Shown here in pieces: positions 8,982-15,950 of a stretch of DNA of 33,488 nucleotides. The position numbers and the translations under genes are program-made. The notes under the pieces are model-generated. The model was not told the origin of the DNA. It ran no database searches and saw only the letters and a list, made by a program, of their open reading frames with translations. The stretch covers positions 1 through 33,488 of the forward strand of contig JAFXLD010000045.1 of NCBI GenBank assembly GCA_017531385.1, in the 5' to 3' direction. Within the stretch, counting starts at the first letter, position 1. Every line of letters begins with the position of its first letter. This stretch comes from Clostridia bacterium (GTDB lineage Bacteria; Bacillota; Clostridia; Oscillospirales; Acutalibacteraceae).

Positions 8982-10232
8982 ATGGCGTACGAAAATTTAT
9001 ATAAAAACCTTGACATGATGGCGGAAAAAATCGCTGATGAAAGAGTCCGTGAAATGTTCCGCAAATGTTATCTGAATACACTTGAAACCACCGTAAAGTT
9101 TGATGACGAGGGCAATGTCTTCGTCATCACAGGTGATATTGAAGCTATGTGGCTTCGTGACAGCAGTGTGCAGGTAAGTCATTATGTCAGAGCCGCAAAA
9201 GAGGATAACGATGCAAAAGCACTTGTAAAAAGTCTTCTTGAAAGACAGTTTAAACTTATCTGTCTTGACCCTTATGCAAATGCTTTCAATGAATCTGCAA
9301 ACGGCAGAGGCCATGACGATGACACAATGAAGCTTGACATCGTGTGGGAACGCAAATATGAGATTGACTCTCTTATTTACCCCCTGTGGCTTCTTAACAG
9401 ATACTATGAAAATACCGGTGATAAAGAGATTTTCGGTGATAAGTTCAACGAAGCTTATAAAGTTATTCTTGATACTCTCATAACCGAACAGGATCCGAAA
9501 AATTCCGAGTATTATTTCCGCAGAACATGGGAAAACGGTAAAGATTCTCTTGATAATAACGGCTACGGAGCTGATTATGCTTATACAGGCATGGTCAGAA
9601 GTGCATTCCGTCCAAGTGACGATAAATGCGTTTATCCGTTCCTTGTTCCTGCAAATATGTTTATTATTGCTACACTTGAAAATCTTCACAAAAATCTCTG
9701 CGATGCGGGAATGCCTGACTTTTATAAAGAAACTGCAGAAAAGCTTTGTGCAGAAATCGAAAAAGGTATAAATGACTTTGCAATTGTTGAAACTGATACG
9801 GGCAGAGTTTATGCTTATGAAGTGGACGGTCTTGGTAACTGTCTTTTGATGGACGATGCCAATGTGCCCAGTCTCTTGTCACTTCCGTATCTTGGATATT
9901 GCAGTAAAACGGATGAAATGTATCTTAATACAAGAAAGTTTGTTTTAAGTAAAGCAAATCCTTATTATTTTGACGGCAGAGATGCAAAGGGAATCGGCAG
10001 TCCTCATACACCCGAAAACTACATCTGGCACATAGGTCTTCTTATTGAGGGACTTACAACAGATGATAAAGCGGAAATTGAAAGAATTTTCAATACCCTT
10101 GTTGCTACTGATGCGGATACAGGCTTTATGCATGAAGGTTTTAACTGCGATAATCATTATGAATTCACACGAAGCTGGTTTGCCTGGGCAAACACGCTTT
10201 TTGCGATATTTGTAATGGATAAATTGATATAA
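8982..10232 (+). CDS. Glycoside hydrolase family 125 exo-alpha-1,6-mannosidase
   Basis: 416 residues, the typical length for GH125 (formerly DUF1237). Family motifs appear in order: TGDIEAMWLRDSSVQ (50-64), FRPSDD (209-214), FLVPANMF (220-227), MDDANVPSLLSLPYLGY (290-306), GIGSPHTP (337-344), HEGF (384-387) and FTRSWFAWANTLFA near the C-terminus. By comparison with characterised clostridial and pneumococcal enzymes, an Asp in RPSDD and Glu385 in HEGF should be the acid/base pair of this inverting enzyme; this assignment is inferred from motif position. No signal peptide is seen, so it acts in the cytoplasm on mannosides imported by the upstream symporter. It removes non-reducing alpha-1,6-linked mannose, as found in N-glycan cores or fungal mannan. 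Confidence 0.95.
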   Translation: MAYENLYKNLDMMAEKIADERVREMFRKCYLNTLETTVKFDDEGNVFVITGDIEAMWLRDSSVQVSHYVRAAKEDNDAKALVKSLLERQFKLICLDPYANAFNESANGRGHDDDTMKLDIVWERKYEIDSLIYPLWLLNRYYENTGDKEIFGDKFNEAYKVILDTLITEQDPKNSEYYFRRTWENGKDSLDNNGYGADYAYTGMVRSAFRPSDDKCVYPFLVPANMFIIATLENLHKNLCDAGMPDFYKETAEKLCAEIEKGINDFAIVETDTGRVYAYEVDGLGNCLLMDDANVPSLLSLPYLGYCSKTDEMYLNTRKFVLSKANPYYFDGRDAKGIGSPHTPENYIWHIGLLIEGLTTDDKAEIERIFNTLVATDADTGFMHEGFNCDNHYEFTRSWFAWANTLFAIFVMDKLI

Positions 10233-10243
10233 AGAGGTCTTTT

Positions 10244-10483
10244 ATGCGTCTTGATAAATATTTAAAGGTTTCACGTCTTGTGAAACGCAGAACCGTTGCT
10301 AATGAGCTTTGCGATGCAAAGCATATTGATGTCAACGGAAAAACAGCCAGAGCTTCATATGAAGTAAAAATCGGCGATATTATTGAAATAAGAGTAGGTT
10401 CAAATGTCACAAAAGCAGAAGTTCTGAATATTTCGGAACATGCCACAAAAGAGAACGCAGCAACCATGTACCGTTTGTTATAA
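10244..10483 (+). CDS. rqcP: S4-domain RNA-binding protein, RqcP/YabO (Hsp15-like)
   Basis: A 79-residue protein consisting of one S4 domain. It starts MRLDKYLKVSRLVKRR, has the NG(K/R)xxRxSxxVKxGDxI core, and ends in an ENAxxMYxLL tail typical of YabO. In Bacillus, RqcP binds stalled 50S subunits with peptidyl-tRNA and works with RqcH in alanine tailing of incomplete chains. The ribosome binding site is GAGG, 7 bases before ATG. The gene follows GH125 by 11 bases and precedes htrA by 12 bases. In many Firmicutes rqcP sits directly after mazG-hup; here hup has no such neighbour, so the gene appears to have moved. Confidence 0.88.
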   Translation: MRLDKYLKVSRLVKRRTVANELCDAKHIDVNGKTARASYEVKIGDIIEIRVGSNVTKAEVLNISEHATKENAATMYRLL

Positions 10484-10495
10484 GGTGTGATTTTC

Positions 10496-11827
10496 ATGGA
10501 CGAAAACATTTTTTCAGAGCAATCAAAAAATGAACAGGTAACTGATAACGGAAATCAATCTGTTCCCGTTGTCGGTTCTGTTCCTGTTGTGAAAAACACA
10601 CCCGATAACAACATAAAAAAGATTACCGTTCTCTTGTGTGTGCTTTGTGCACTTTTTGGCGGTATCCTCGGCGGTATTATTTCGGGTAATATAATAAAAA
10701 ACAGCATCCGAAAAGAAATGATGACTGTTGATACTTCTTCAACTTCAAATCAGACTATTACAGAAAAACAAACCGAAACCACTACAAAAAATGAAACAAC
10801 TACGAAAAACAACATTACGCAGACAAATATAAGTTCAGGTACTGTGACGTCAAGCGATGACAAACCGTCACTTGATATATCTTTTTCTGCAAAGGAAATC
10901 TATAAATACAATGTTGATTCTGTTGTAAGTATAGAGGTAAGAGATTCCTATTCAAAAGGTTACGGCACGGGCTTCATCGTCAGTGAAAAGGGATACATCG
11001 TAACAAATTATCATGTTGTTGAAAATGCTTCAAGCGTAAAAGTCACTCTTTATGATGAATCACAGTACACGGCAGAGGTTATCGGATTTGAAGAATCAAA
11101 CGACCTTGCAGTTATAAAAATTGAGCCGAAAGGTAAAATTGAAAGTCTGATTTACGGTAAATCCTCAGACCTGAGCGTTGGTGATGATGTATATGTCATC
11201 GGCAATCCTCTGGGAGATCTGACATTTACACTCACAAAAGGTGTTGTCAGTGCTCTTAACAGACTTATTGATACAGGCTCGGGTTTCAATATCAACATGT
11301 TCCAGACCGATGCTGCAGTAAACAGCGGTAATTCAGGCGGACCTGTTTTTGATAAACACGGCTTTGTTGTCGGCATTGCCAGTGCAAAATACGCATCTGC
11401 GTCAATTGAGGGCCTCAGTTTCTGCGTGCCGATTGACGATGTCAGAAGTATGATTGATGAAATCATCAATAAGGGCTATGTTTCAGGCAAACCGCTTATC
11501 GGCGTTTCTGTTTATGACAGAGAAATCACCAATTACGGTTTTATTCAGAGTCAGCGCAGAATAAACGGCGCAAAGATTATGGAACTCGGTCAGAACTCAG
11601 CAGCAGCAAAAGCAGGCTTGCAGGTCGGTGACATTATTGTAAAGCTTGACGGTGAAGAAATTACTTCTGTTTCTCAGCTTAAAACCGTTCTTTCCGACTA
11701 CAGAAGCGGCGATAAAATAACTCTTAAAGTCAGCAGAAACGGCACTCTGACGGATGTTGCTCTTGTTCTTGATGAATACGAACCCACACAGCCGAGAACA
11801 GATTATTCATATGTCTATGATTTATAA
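10496..11827 (+). CDS. Membrane-anchored HtrA/DegP-like serine protease with PDZ domain
   Basis: The ATG at 10496 is chosen over the GTG at 10487 because the AAGGTG ribosome binding site (10482-10487) is well spaced only for the former. The 443 residues comprise a polar cytoplasmic N-terminus (1-41), one transmembrane helix (about 43-67), a Ser/Thr/Asn-rich linker (75-125), an S1C trypsin-like domain and a C-terminal PDZ domain (about 355-437). The catalytic triad is visible: His173 in NYHVVEN, Asp203 in SNDLAVI and Ser280 in NSGNSGGPVF. The protease should face outwards and handle misfolded or excess exported proteins. It is last in the operon after rqcP. No stress operator was recognised. 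Confidence 0.92.
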   Translation: MDENIFSEQSKNEQVTDNGNQSVPVVGSVPVVKNTPDNNIKKITVLLCVLCALFGGILGGIISGNIIKNSIRKEMMTVDTSSTSNQTITEKQTETTTKNETTTKNNITQTNISSGTVTSSDDKPSLDISFSAKEIYKYNVDSVVSIEVRDSYSKGYGTGFIVSEKGYIVTNYHVVENASSVKVTLYDESQYTAEVIGFEESNDLAVIKIEPKGKIESLIYGKSSDLSVGDDVYVIGNPLGDLTFTLTKGVVSALNRLIDTGSGFNINMFQTDAAVNSGNSGGPVFDKHGFVVGIASAKYASASIEGLSFCVPIDDVRSMIDEIINKGYVSGKPLIGVSVYDREITNYGFIQSQRRINGAKIMELGQNSAAAKAGLQVGDIIVKLDGEEITSVSQLKTVLSDYRSGDKITLKVSRNGTLTDVALVLDEYEPTQPRTDYSYVYDL

Positions 11828-11845
11828 AAATAACTGAAAAACACA

Positions 11846-11870
11846 AAGGGACTGTATTGCACAGTCCCTT
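11846..11870 (+). terminator. Hairpin after htrA, probable terminator
   Basis: A perfect 10-bp stem, AAGGGACTGT (11846-11855) with ACAGTCCCTT (11861-11870), closes on a 5-base loop 18 bases after the htrA stop. The following tract (GAAATTTTAT) is only partly U-rich, so termination strength is uncertain. Confidence 0.65.
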
Positions 11871-11883
11871 GAAATTTTATGGT

Positions 11884-12067
11884 AAACAATAATTTATCGG
11901 CAGAGCCGATAAAAATTCGCAATTCGTAATTCGCAATTGTGGAAAGGGCTTCGCCCTTTGACCCATTTGTATAATTCAAGCCCGAAGGGCTTCCGATAAT
12001 TGCGAATTGAGCATTGAGAATTGAGAATTGAAACAATAATTTATCGCACAGCGATAAATTATTGTTT
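11884..12067. repeat. Intergenic heptad-arm element, copy 1 (AATTG/AATTC subtype)
   Basis: The termini are AAACAATAATTTATCG at 11884-11899 and its exact complement at 12052-12067. Inside are four left heptads of AATTCGC type (11914-11941), the hairpin AAAGGGC/GCCCTTT (11943-11959), the hairpin AAGCCC/GGGCTT (11978-11992) and five right heptads of AATTGAG type (11998-12032). The right end is itself a perfect 16-bp hairpin, 12031-12046 with 12052-12067, loop CACAG. The element fills the gap between the convergent genes htrA and dpaB, and the dpaB stop codon (12059-12061) lies inside its terminal repeat. It has no coding capacity. Confidence 0.85.
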
Positions 12068-12631
12068 CAGTATCGGCTGGATCTGTTTTCCTACCATTGC
12101 CTGCAGGAATGTATCCTTGATTTTAGAGAAATCCGCAACGATTGATGTTGGCTTCTTTTCGCTGTCGTCCTGTCCGTAAGGTACAAAATAGATGTTTTTG
12201 TAATTTAAAAGATTACCTATATTTTTTGCGGCATTGCTCAGTGCATCATTTGTTGAAACGGCTATAATGACGGGATTTGCGTTTCTTAAGGTGGACTTTG
12301 CCGCAAGAGTAACGGGTGTGTCGGCAATGCCTACGGAAAGTTTTGCCAGTGTGTTGCCGGTGCAGGGTGCGATAATGAGTGCATCAATCATTTTTTTCGG
12401 ACCGATGGGCTCTGCTGCTGTGAGAGAGTGAATAATTTCTCTGCCGCAGATGTTTTCTATTTCATCAATGAAGCTTTTTGCAGTACCGAATCTTGTATCT
12501 GTGTCATAAGCATTGCAGGACATGATCGGTACCACGTCAATTCCGGAATTTTTAAGTTCCCTGATATATGGAATAACTTTGCTGAAGGTGCAGAATGAAC
12601 CACACATCGCAAAGCCTGCTTTAATTGCCAT
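12059..12631 (-). CDS. dpaB: Dipicolinate synthase subunit B (SpoVFB)
   Basis: A 190-residue flavoprotein-like subunit from the ATG at 12631, which has GGAG 8 bases upstream; the GTG at 12640 is less well placed. The N-terminus AIKAGFAMCGSFCTF and the segment DALIIAPCTGNTLAKL match the DpaB/SpoVFB group of the HFCD flavoprotein fold. With DpaA it makes dipicolinic acid from the lysine-pathway intermediate in the mother cell during sporulation. The start overlaps the dpaA stop by 11 bases, so the two are translationally coupled. The last two codons (Lys-Gln) and the stop lie in the terminal repeat of a repeat element, so the C-terminus may differ slightly from the ancestral one. Length is close to the usual 195-200 residues. 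Confidence 0.92.
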   Translation of the reverse strand: MAIKAGFAMCGSFCTFSKVIPYIRELKNSGIDVVPIMSCNAYDTDTRFGTAKSFIDEIENICGREIIHSLTAAEPIGPKKMIDALIIAPCTGNTLAKLSVGIADTPVTLAAKSTLRNANPVIIAVSTNDALSNAAKNIGNLLNYKNIYFVPYGQDDSEKKPTSIVADFSKIKDTFLQAMVGKQIQPILKQ

Positions 12632-13469
12632 TGCTATCACTCCAGTAGTACGAAAGCACCGTATCGCTTATGATTTCACCTGCAGTTTTCGGAGATATTC
12701 TACCGGGCAGTGATCCTGCTTTTATTGCGTTGATTCCGAATTCGGATGCACAATCAAAATCTATACCGAACGGTGCGGATGCGATTTCTATAATAACGCA
12801 GTCTTTTTTTAATTTTGAAAGAATGGTTCTGTCAATTATTCTTGAAGGAACAGTATTGATTACTGCACTGAATTCATGACAGATGTGGGAAAAATCCTGA
12901 AGGGGGCATATATTCATCCCGTCTTTTTCTGCATCGGAGAGATTTTTTTCGCTTCTTGCAACTGCAGTTACATCAGCACCGAGAGCTTTGAGTTTTTGTG
13001 ACAGTACACTTGCACATTTTCCGTAACCGGTAACTGCACATTTAAGTGAGTCAATCGTAACAGGCAACGCATTTATGAGTATGCCGATAACACCTTCGGC
13101 AGTGGGAATAGCGTTTTTCCTTGCAAGAGAATCATTTTTGTAATAATCATAAACAGTCACATTTTTGCTTTTAAGTTTCTGAATCTGTTCTTCTTTAAAA
13201 AGACCTCCTGCAACAATGCAGTTTTCGGGAAGAAGCCTGAAAAAATCTCCGAAATAGAAGTTTTCTCCCGCAAGGGGAGTGTTTATATTGATATTATCAC
13301 GGCTTACGGGTACAGGCAGGATAAATATGTCAATATCTCTGAAATCATCTGCCCTGTATTCTCCGGGATAGATGCGTTTTGCGGAATATCCTTTATTTTC
13401 AAGAATAGTCTTGATGTATGAAAAACGGCAGTCACCACCGATTATCATGAAGTTGGGTTTCTTTTTCAT
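12621..13469 (-). CDS. dpaA: Dipicolinate synthase subunit A (SpoVFA)
   Basis: 282 residues. The N-terminal SpoVFA domain begins FMIIGGDCRFSYI, and a Rossmann nucleotide-binding domain follows with VTGYGKCASVLSQKLKALGA and AVARSEKNL. The product is the dehydrogenase-like subunit of dipicolinate synthase, which acts late in sporulation. The ribosome binding site AGGAGG lies 7 bases upstream of ATG, in the loop of a 7-bp inverted repeat (ATATCAC 13468-13474 / GTGATAT 13482-13488). A sequence resembling a sigma-K promoter lies just upstream. The gene is divergent from recJ across a 430-base gap and is followed by dpaB. Confidence 0.93.
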   Translation of the reverse strand: MKKKPNFMIIGGDCRFSYIKTILENKGYSAKRIYPGEYRADDFRDIDIFILPVPVSRDNININTPLAGENFYFGDFFRLLPENCIVAGGLFKEEQIQKLKSKNVTVYDYYKNDSLARKNAIPTAEGVIGILINALPVTIDSLKCAVTGYGKCASVLSQKLKALGADVTAVARSEKNLSDAEKDGMNICPLQDFSHICHEFSAVINTVPSRIIDRTILSKLKKDCVIIEIASAPFGIDFDCASEFGINAIKAGSLPGRISPKTAGEIISDTVLSYYWSDSNGN

Positions 13470-13485
13470 ATCACGCCTCCTGTGA

Positions 13486-13513
13486 TATTCTATGTCAATG
13501 TGACTCAGAATGT
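13486..13513 (-). promoter_or_regulatory. Candidate sigma-K promoter of dpaAB
   Basis: Read on the minus strand, CATAGAATA (13494-13486) fits the sigma-K -10 consensus CATAnnnTA exactly, and AC (13513-13512) lies 17 bases upstream, where the short -35 element is expected. Mother-cell sigma-K control of dpa genes is known in Bacillus. A caveat is that the predicted transcript would begin almost at the ribosome binding site, leaving virtually no leader. Confidence 0.4.
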
Positions 13514-13580
13514 GAAAAAAATACCTGCAAAGGATTGTATTTTTAATAAAAATAAATTATAATATAAAGATAATAATGGA

Positions 13581-13858
13581 TAGCCGAGAAGAATCGAACT
13601 CCATATGCCTAAAACTGTGAATCTTTGGCACATCGAAGCATTTTTCGGTTCGAAATACGGCAAGTATTCCTTCACCGAAGAAATACTCCGCTGCACCTAA
13701 TCTGCACTGTTTTAGGTGCAAAGCAGTTTTAAGTGAGTAGATTTTCGGTTAGACAAGGAAGGAAAGTTTACAATGCTGACGCATTGTAAACTTTTCTGAC
13801 GTAGTATAAGTGGAAAGATACCACTTAAAACCATATTTAGTTCGAGTCTTCTCGGCTA
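13581..13858. mobile_element. Non-coding element with terminal inverted repeats and several internal hairpins (MITE-like)
   Basis: The ends, 13581-13607 and 13832-13858, are inverted copies of each other; the outer 20 bases differ at one position (TAGCCGAGAAGA[A/C]TCGAACT). Both ends begin with TA, which fits a TA target duplication. Internal stems are AATAC/GTATT (near 13655-13669), TGCACCTAA/TTAGGTGCA (13692-13720), AAAGTTTACAATGC/GCATTGTAAACTTT (13763-13794) and TAAGTGG/CCACTTA (13807-13827). No credible gene lies inside. The element occupies most of the 430-base dpaA-recJ gap. A structured RNA is the main alternative. Confidence 0.6.
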
Positions 13859-13898
13859 ATTATATTCTTTTATATATTTTAAGTTAGGATCTGATTTT

Positions 13899-15935
13899 TT
13901 GAGCCGTAAGTATTGGCGTATTTCGACATTTGACAAAGAACATGTTGCCGAGCTTGCATATGAATACGGTTACGATGAACTTGCAGTTTTTCTTCTGGCT
14001 GCGAGAGGCATTACCGAGCCTGAAGATATCGACGAATTCCTGAATTTTGATACAGAATTTTCTGACCCTTACCTTGTGAAGGATATGGATAAAGCCGTTG
14101 ACAGAATCGTTGTTGCAATTGAAAACGGTGAAAAAATTGCTGTTTACGGTGATTATGACGCAGACGGTGTCACGGCAACAGCGCTTCTTTATCTCTATCT
14201 TGAATCACAGGGTGCAGATGTCACATATTATATTCCGTCAAGAATGGAAGAGGGCTACGGACTTCATAACGATGCCATCGACTATCTTGCACAGCAGGGT
14301 GTAAACCTCATTATCACTGTTGATAACGGCATAAATTCATGCAGTGAAGCAGCATACATAAAATCAAAGGGCATTGACCTTGTTATAACCGACCATCATC
14401 AGCCGGGTGCAGTCCTGCCTGATGCTGTTGCAGTTGTGAATCCTCACAGAGCAGACGATACAAGCCCGTTCAAGGAGCTTGCAGGAGTGGGGGTTGCGTT
14501 TAAGCTTGTTGCCGCAATTGAAGACGGTGATTATGACAGTGTGCTCTCCGATTTTGCAGATATCGTTGCAATCGGAACCATTGCGGATATTGTTCCTCTT
14601 AAAGGCGAAAACAGACTGCTTGCAGTGAGAGGAATTGAGGAAATAAACAATTCATCAAGACCGGGCATTGTTGCGATAAAAAACAATGCAGGCGGAAATA
14701 TCAAGGATTTTAACGCAATGAATGTTGCTTTTACAATCGCACCGAGAATCAACGCAGCGGGCAGAATTGAAGATGCAACAACAGCATTGATGCTTCTTCT
14801 TACAGAAGATGATGAAGAAGCTGCAGAGCTTGCAAAAAAGCTTGATGCTTTCAATGTAAAAAGACAGGAAACTGAAGCTGCTATAGTTGAAGAAGCCATC
14901 AATAAAATTGAAAGTGATGACAATCTTAAATATGCAAAAGTCATTGTTGTTGACGGTGAAAACTGGCATTCGGGCGTTATCGGAATCGTTGCATCAAAGC
15001 TTGTTGACAAGTACGGCAAACCTGCGATGGTAATAGCCCGTGAAGGCAACGGAGAAGCAAAAGGCTCATGTCGGAGTATTGAAGGTTTTTCACTTTTTGA
15101 TGCTCTTTCAGATGCGGGAGATCTGCTTGTGCGTTTCGGCGGTCATACTCTTGCGGCAGGTTTTACCGTAAAAGATGATATGATAGACGCTTTCAGACAG
15201 CATATAAATGAGTATGCAGATTCACTTGATAAGTTTTATCCCGTGCTGAATCTTGACTGTAAAATAAACCCTGCAAAAATCGACATGAATGTTGTGGAAA
15301 GCCTTTGTGCTCTTGAGCCTTTCGGAGCAGAAAATCCGCAGCCGATGTTCGGAATATACAATGTTGTGCTCAGAAGCGTAAAAGCAATCGGCGCCAAGCT
15401 CAATCACACAAGAATCACCTTTGAAAAAAAGGGACAGCAGTACAGCGGTGTTTATTTCGGTATGATCGCAGATGATTTTCCCTTTGAACCGGGCGATGTG
15501 ATTGATATTGCAGTAACAATAGACAAAAACGAATATAAGGGCGAAGTAAAGCCGAATATATATATTAAAGCAGTCAGAAATTCCGGTGTTTCGGATGATG
15601 ATTATTTTGCAAGTGAATTACTTTACAATAAAATTAAAAGCGGAAAACCTTTGAGTGAAATTAATCGCATAAAGGCATGTCCCGACAGAAATTTTTCCGC
15701 ACTTGTTTTCAGATTTGTAAAGAGTATGAAAAAGTGCAACAGAACACCCGAGCAGATTGCAATCAAAATCGGCTACGGTTCAGAAATGACATGTAAAGTA
15801 AGAGTTGTTCTTGATGCGTTCTGTGAACTGGGACTTCTGAAATATGAAAACGGTTGCTATATGCCGGTTGAAAATGCAGAAAGAGTATCATTGGCTGAAG
15901 CAACCATACTTAAAAAACTCGGGTATACACAGTGA
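13899..15935 (+). CDS. recJ: Single-stranded-DNA-specific exonuclease RecJ
   Basis: 678 residues starting at TTG, with AGGAT 8 bases upstream. DHH phosphoesterase motifs are intact: YGDYDADG (83-90), ITVDNGINS (139-147), TDHHQPG (164-170) and NPHRADD. DHHA1 follows with HSGVIGIVASKL and FGGHTLAAGF, then an OB-like domain and a C-terminal winged-helix-like extension (about 600-678). RecJ digests single-stranded DNA 5' to 3' in recombination and repair with metal ions. It lies between bacterial RecJ of about 580 residues and longer Bacillus forms. relA follows after 15 bases; the apt gene often found between them in Firmicutes is absent. Confidence 0.95.
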   Translation: MSRKYWRISTFDKEHVAELAYEYGYDELAVFLLAARGITEPEDIDEFLNFDTEFSDPYLVKDMDKAVDRIVVAIENGEKIAVYGDYDADGVTATALLYLYLESQGADVTYYIPSRMEEGYGLHNDAIDYLAQQGVNLIITVDNGINSCSEAAYIKSKGIDLVITDHHQPGAVLPDAVAVVNPHRADDTSPFKELAGVGVAFKLVAAIEDGDYDSVLSDFADIVAIGTIADIVPLKGENRLLAVRGIEEINNSSRPGIVAIKNNAGGNIKDFNAMNVAFTIAPRINAAGRIEDATTALMLLLTEDDEEAAELAKKLDAFNVKRQETEAAIVEEAINKIESDDNLKYAKVIVVDGENWHSGVIGIVASKLVDKYGKPAMVIAREGNGEAKGSCRSIEGFSLFDALSDAGDLLVRFGGHTLAAGFTVKDDMIDAFRQHINEYADSLDKFYPVLNLDCKINPAKIDMNVVESLCALEPFGAENPQPMFGIYNVVLRSVKAIGAKLNHTRITFEKKGQQYSGVYFGMIADDFPFEPGDVIDIAVTIDKNEYKGEVKPNIYIKAVRNSGVSDDDYFASELLYNKIKSGKPLSEINRIKACPDRNFSALVFRFVKSMKKCNRTPEQIAIKIGYGSEMTCKVRVVLDAFCELGLLKYENGCYMPVENAERVSLAEATILKKLGYTQ

Positions 15936-15950
15936 GAGGAGGCGACAGAT

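Noticed and set aside
13505-13696. 63-residue minus-strand reading frame
   Set aside because: It overlaps the left end and hairpins of the inverted-repeat element and the dpaA upstream region, with no recognisable domain.
13581-13858. tRNA or 6S RNA
   Set aside because: The ends resemble a T-arm/acceptor half, but no D-arm, anticodon arm or matching 5' acceptor lies at tRNA distance; the many separate hairpins do not fit the single long bubble-bearing hairpin of 6S RNA.
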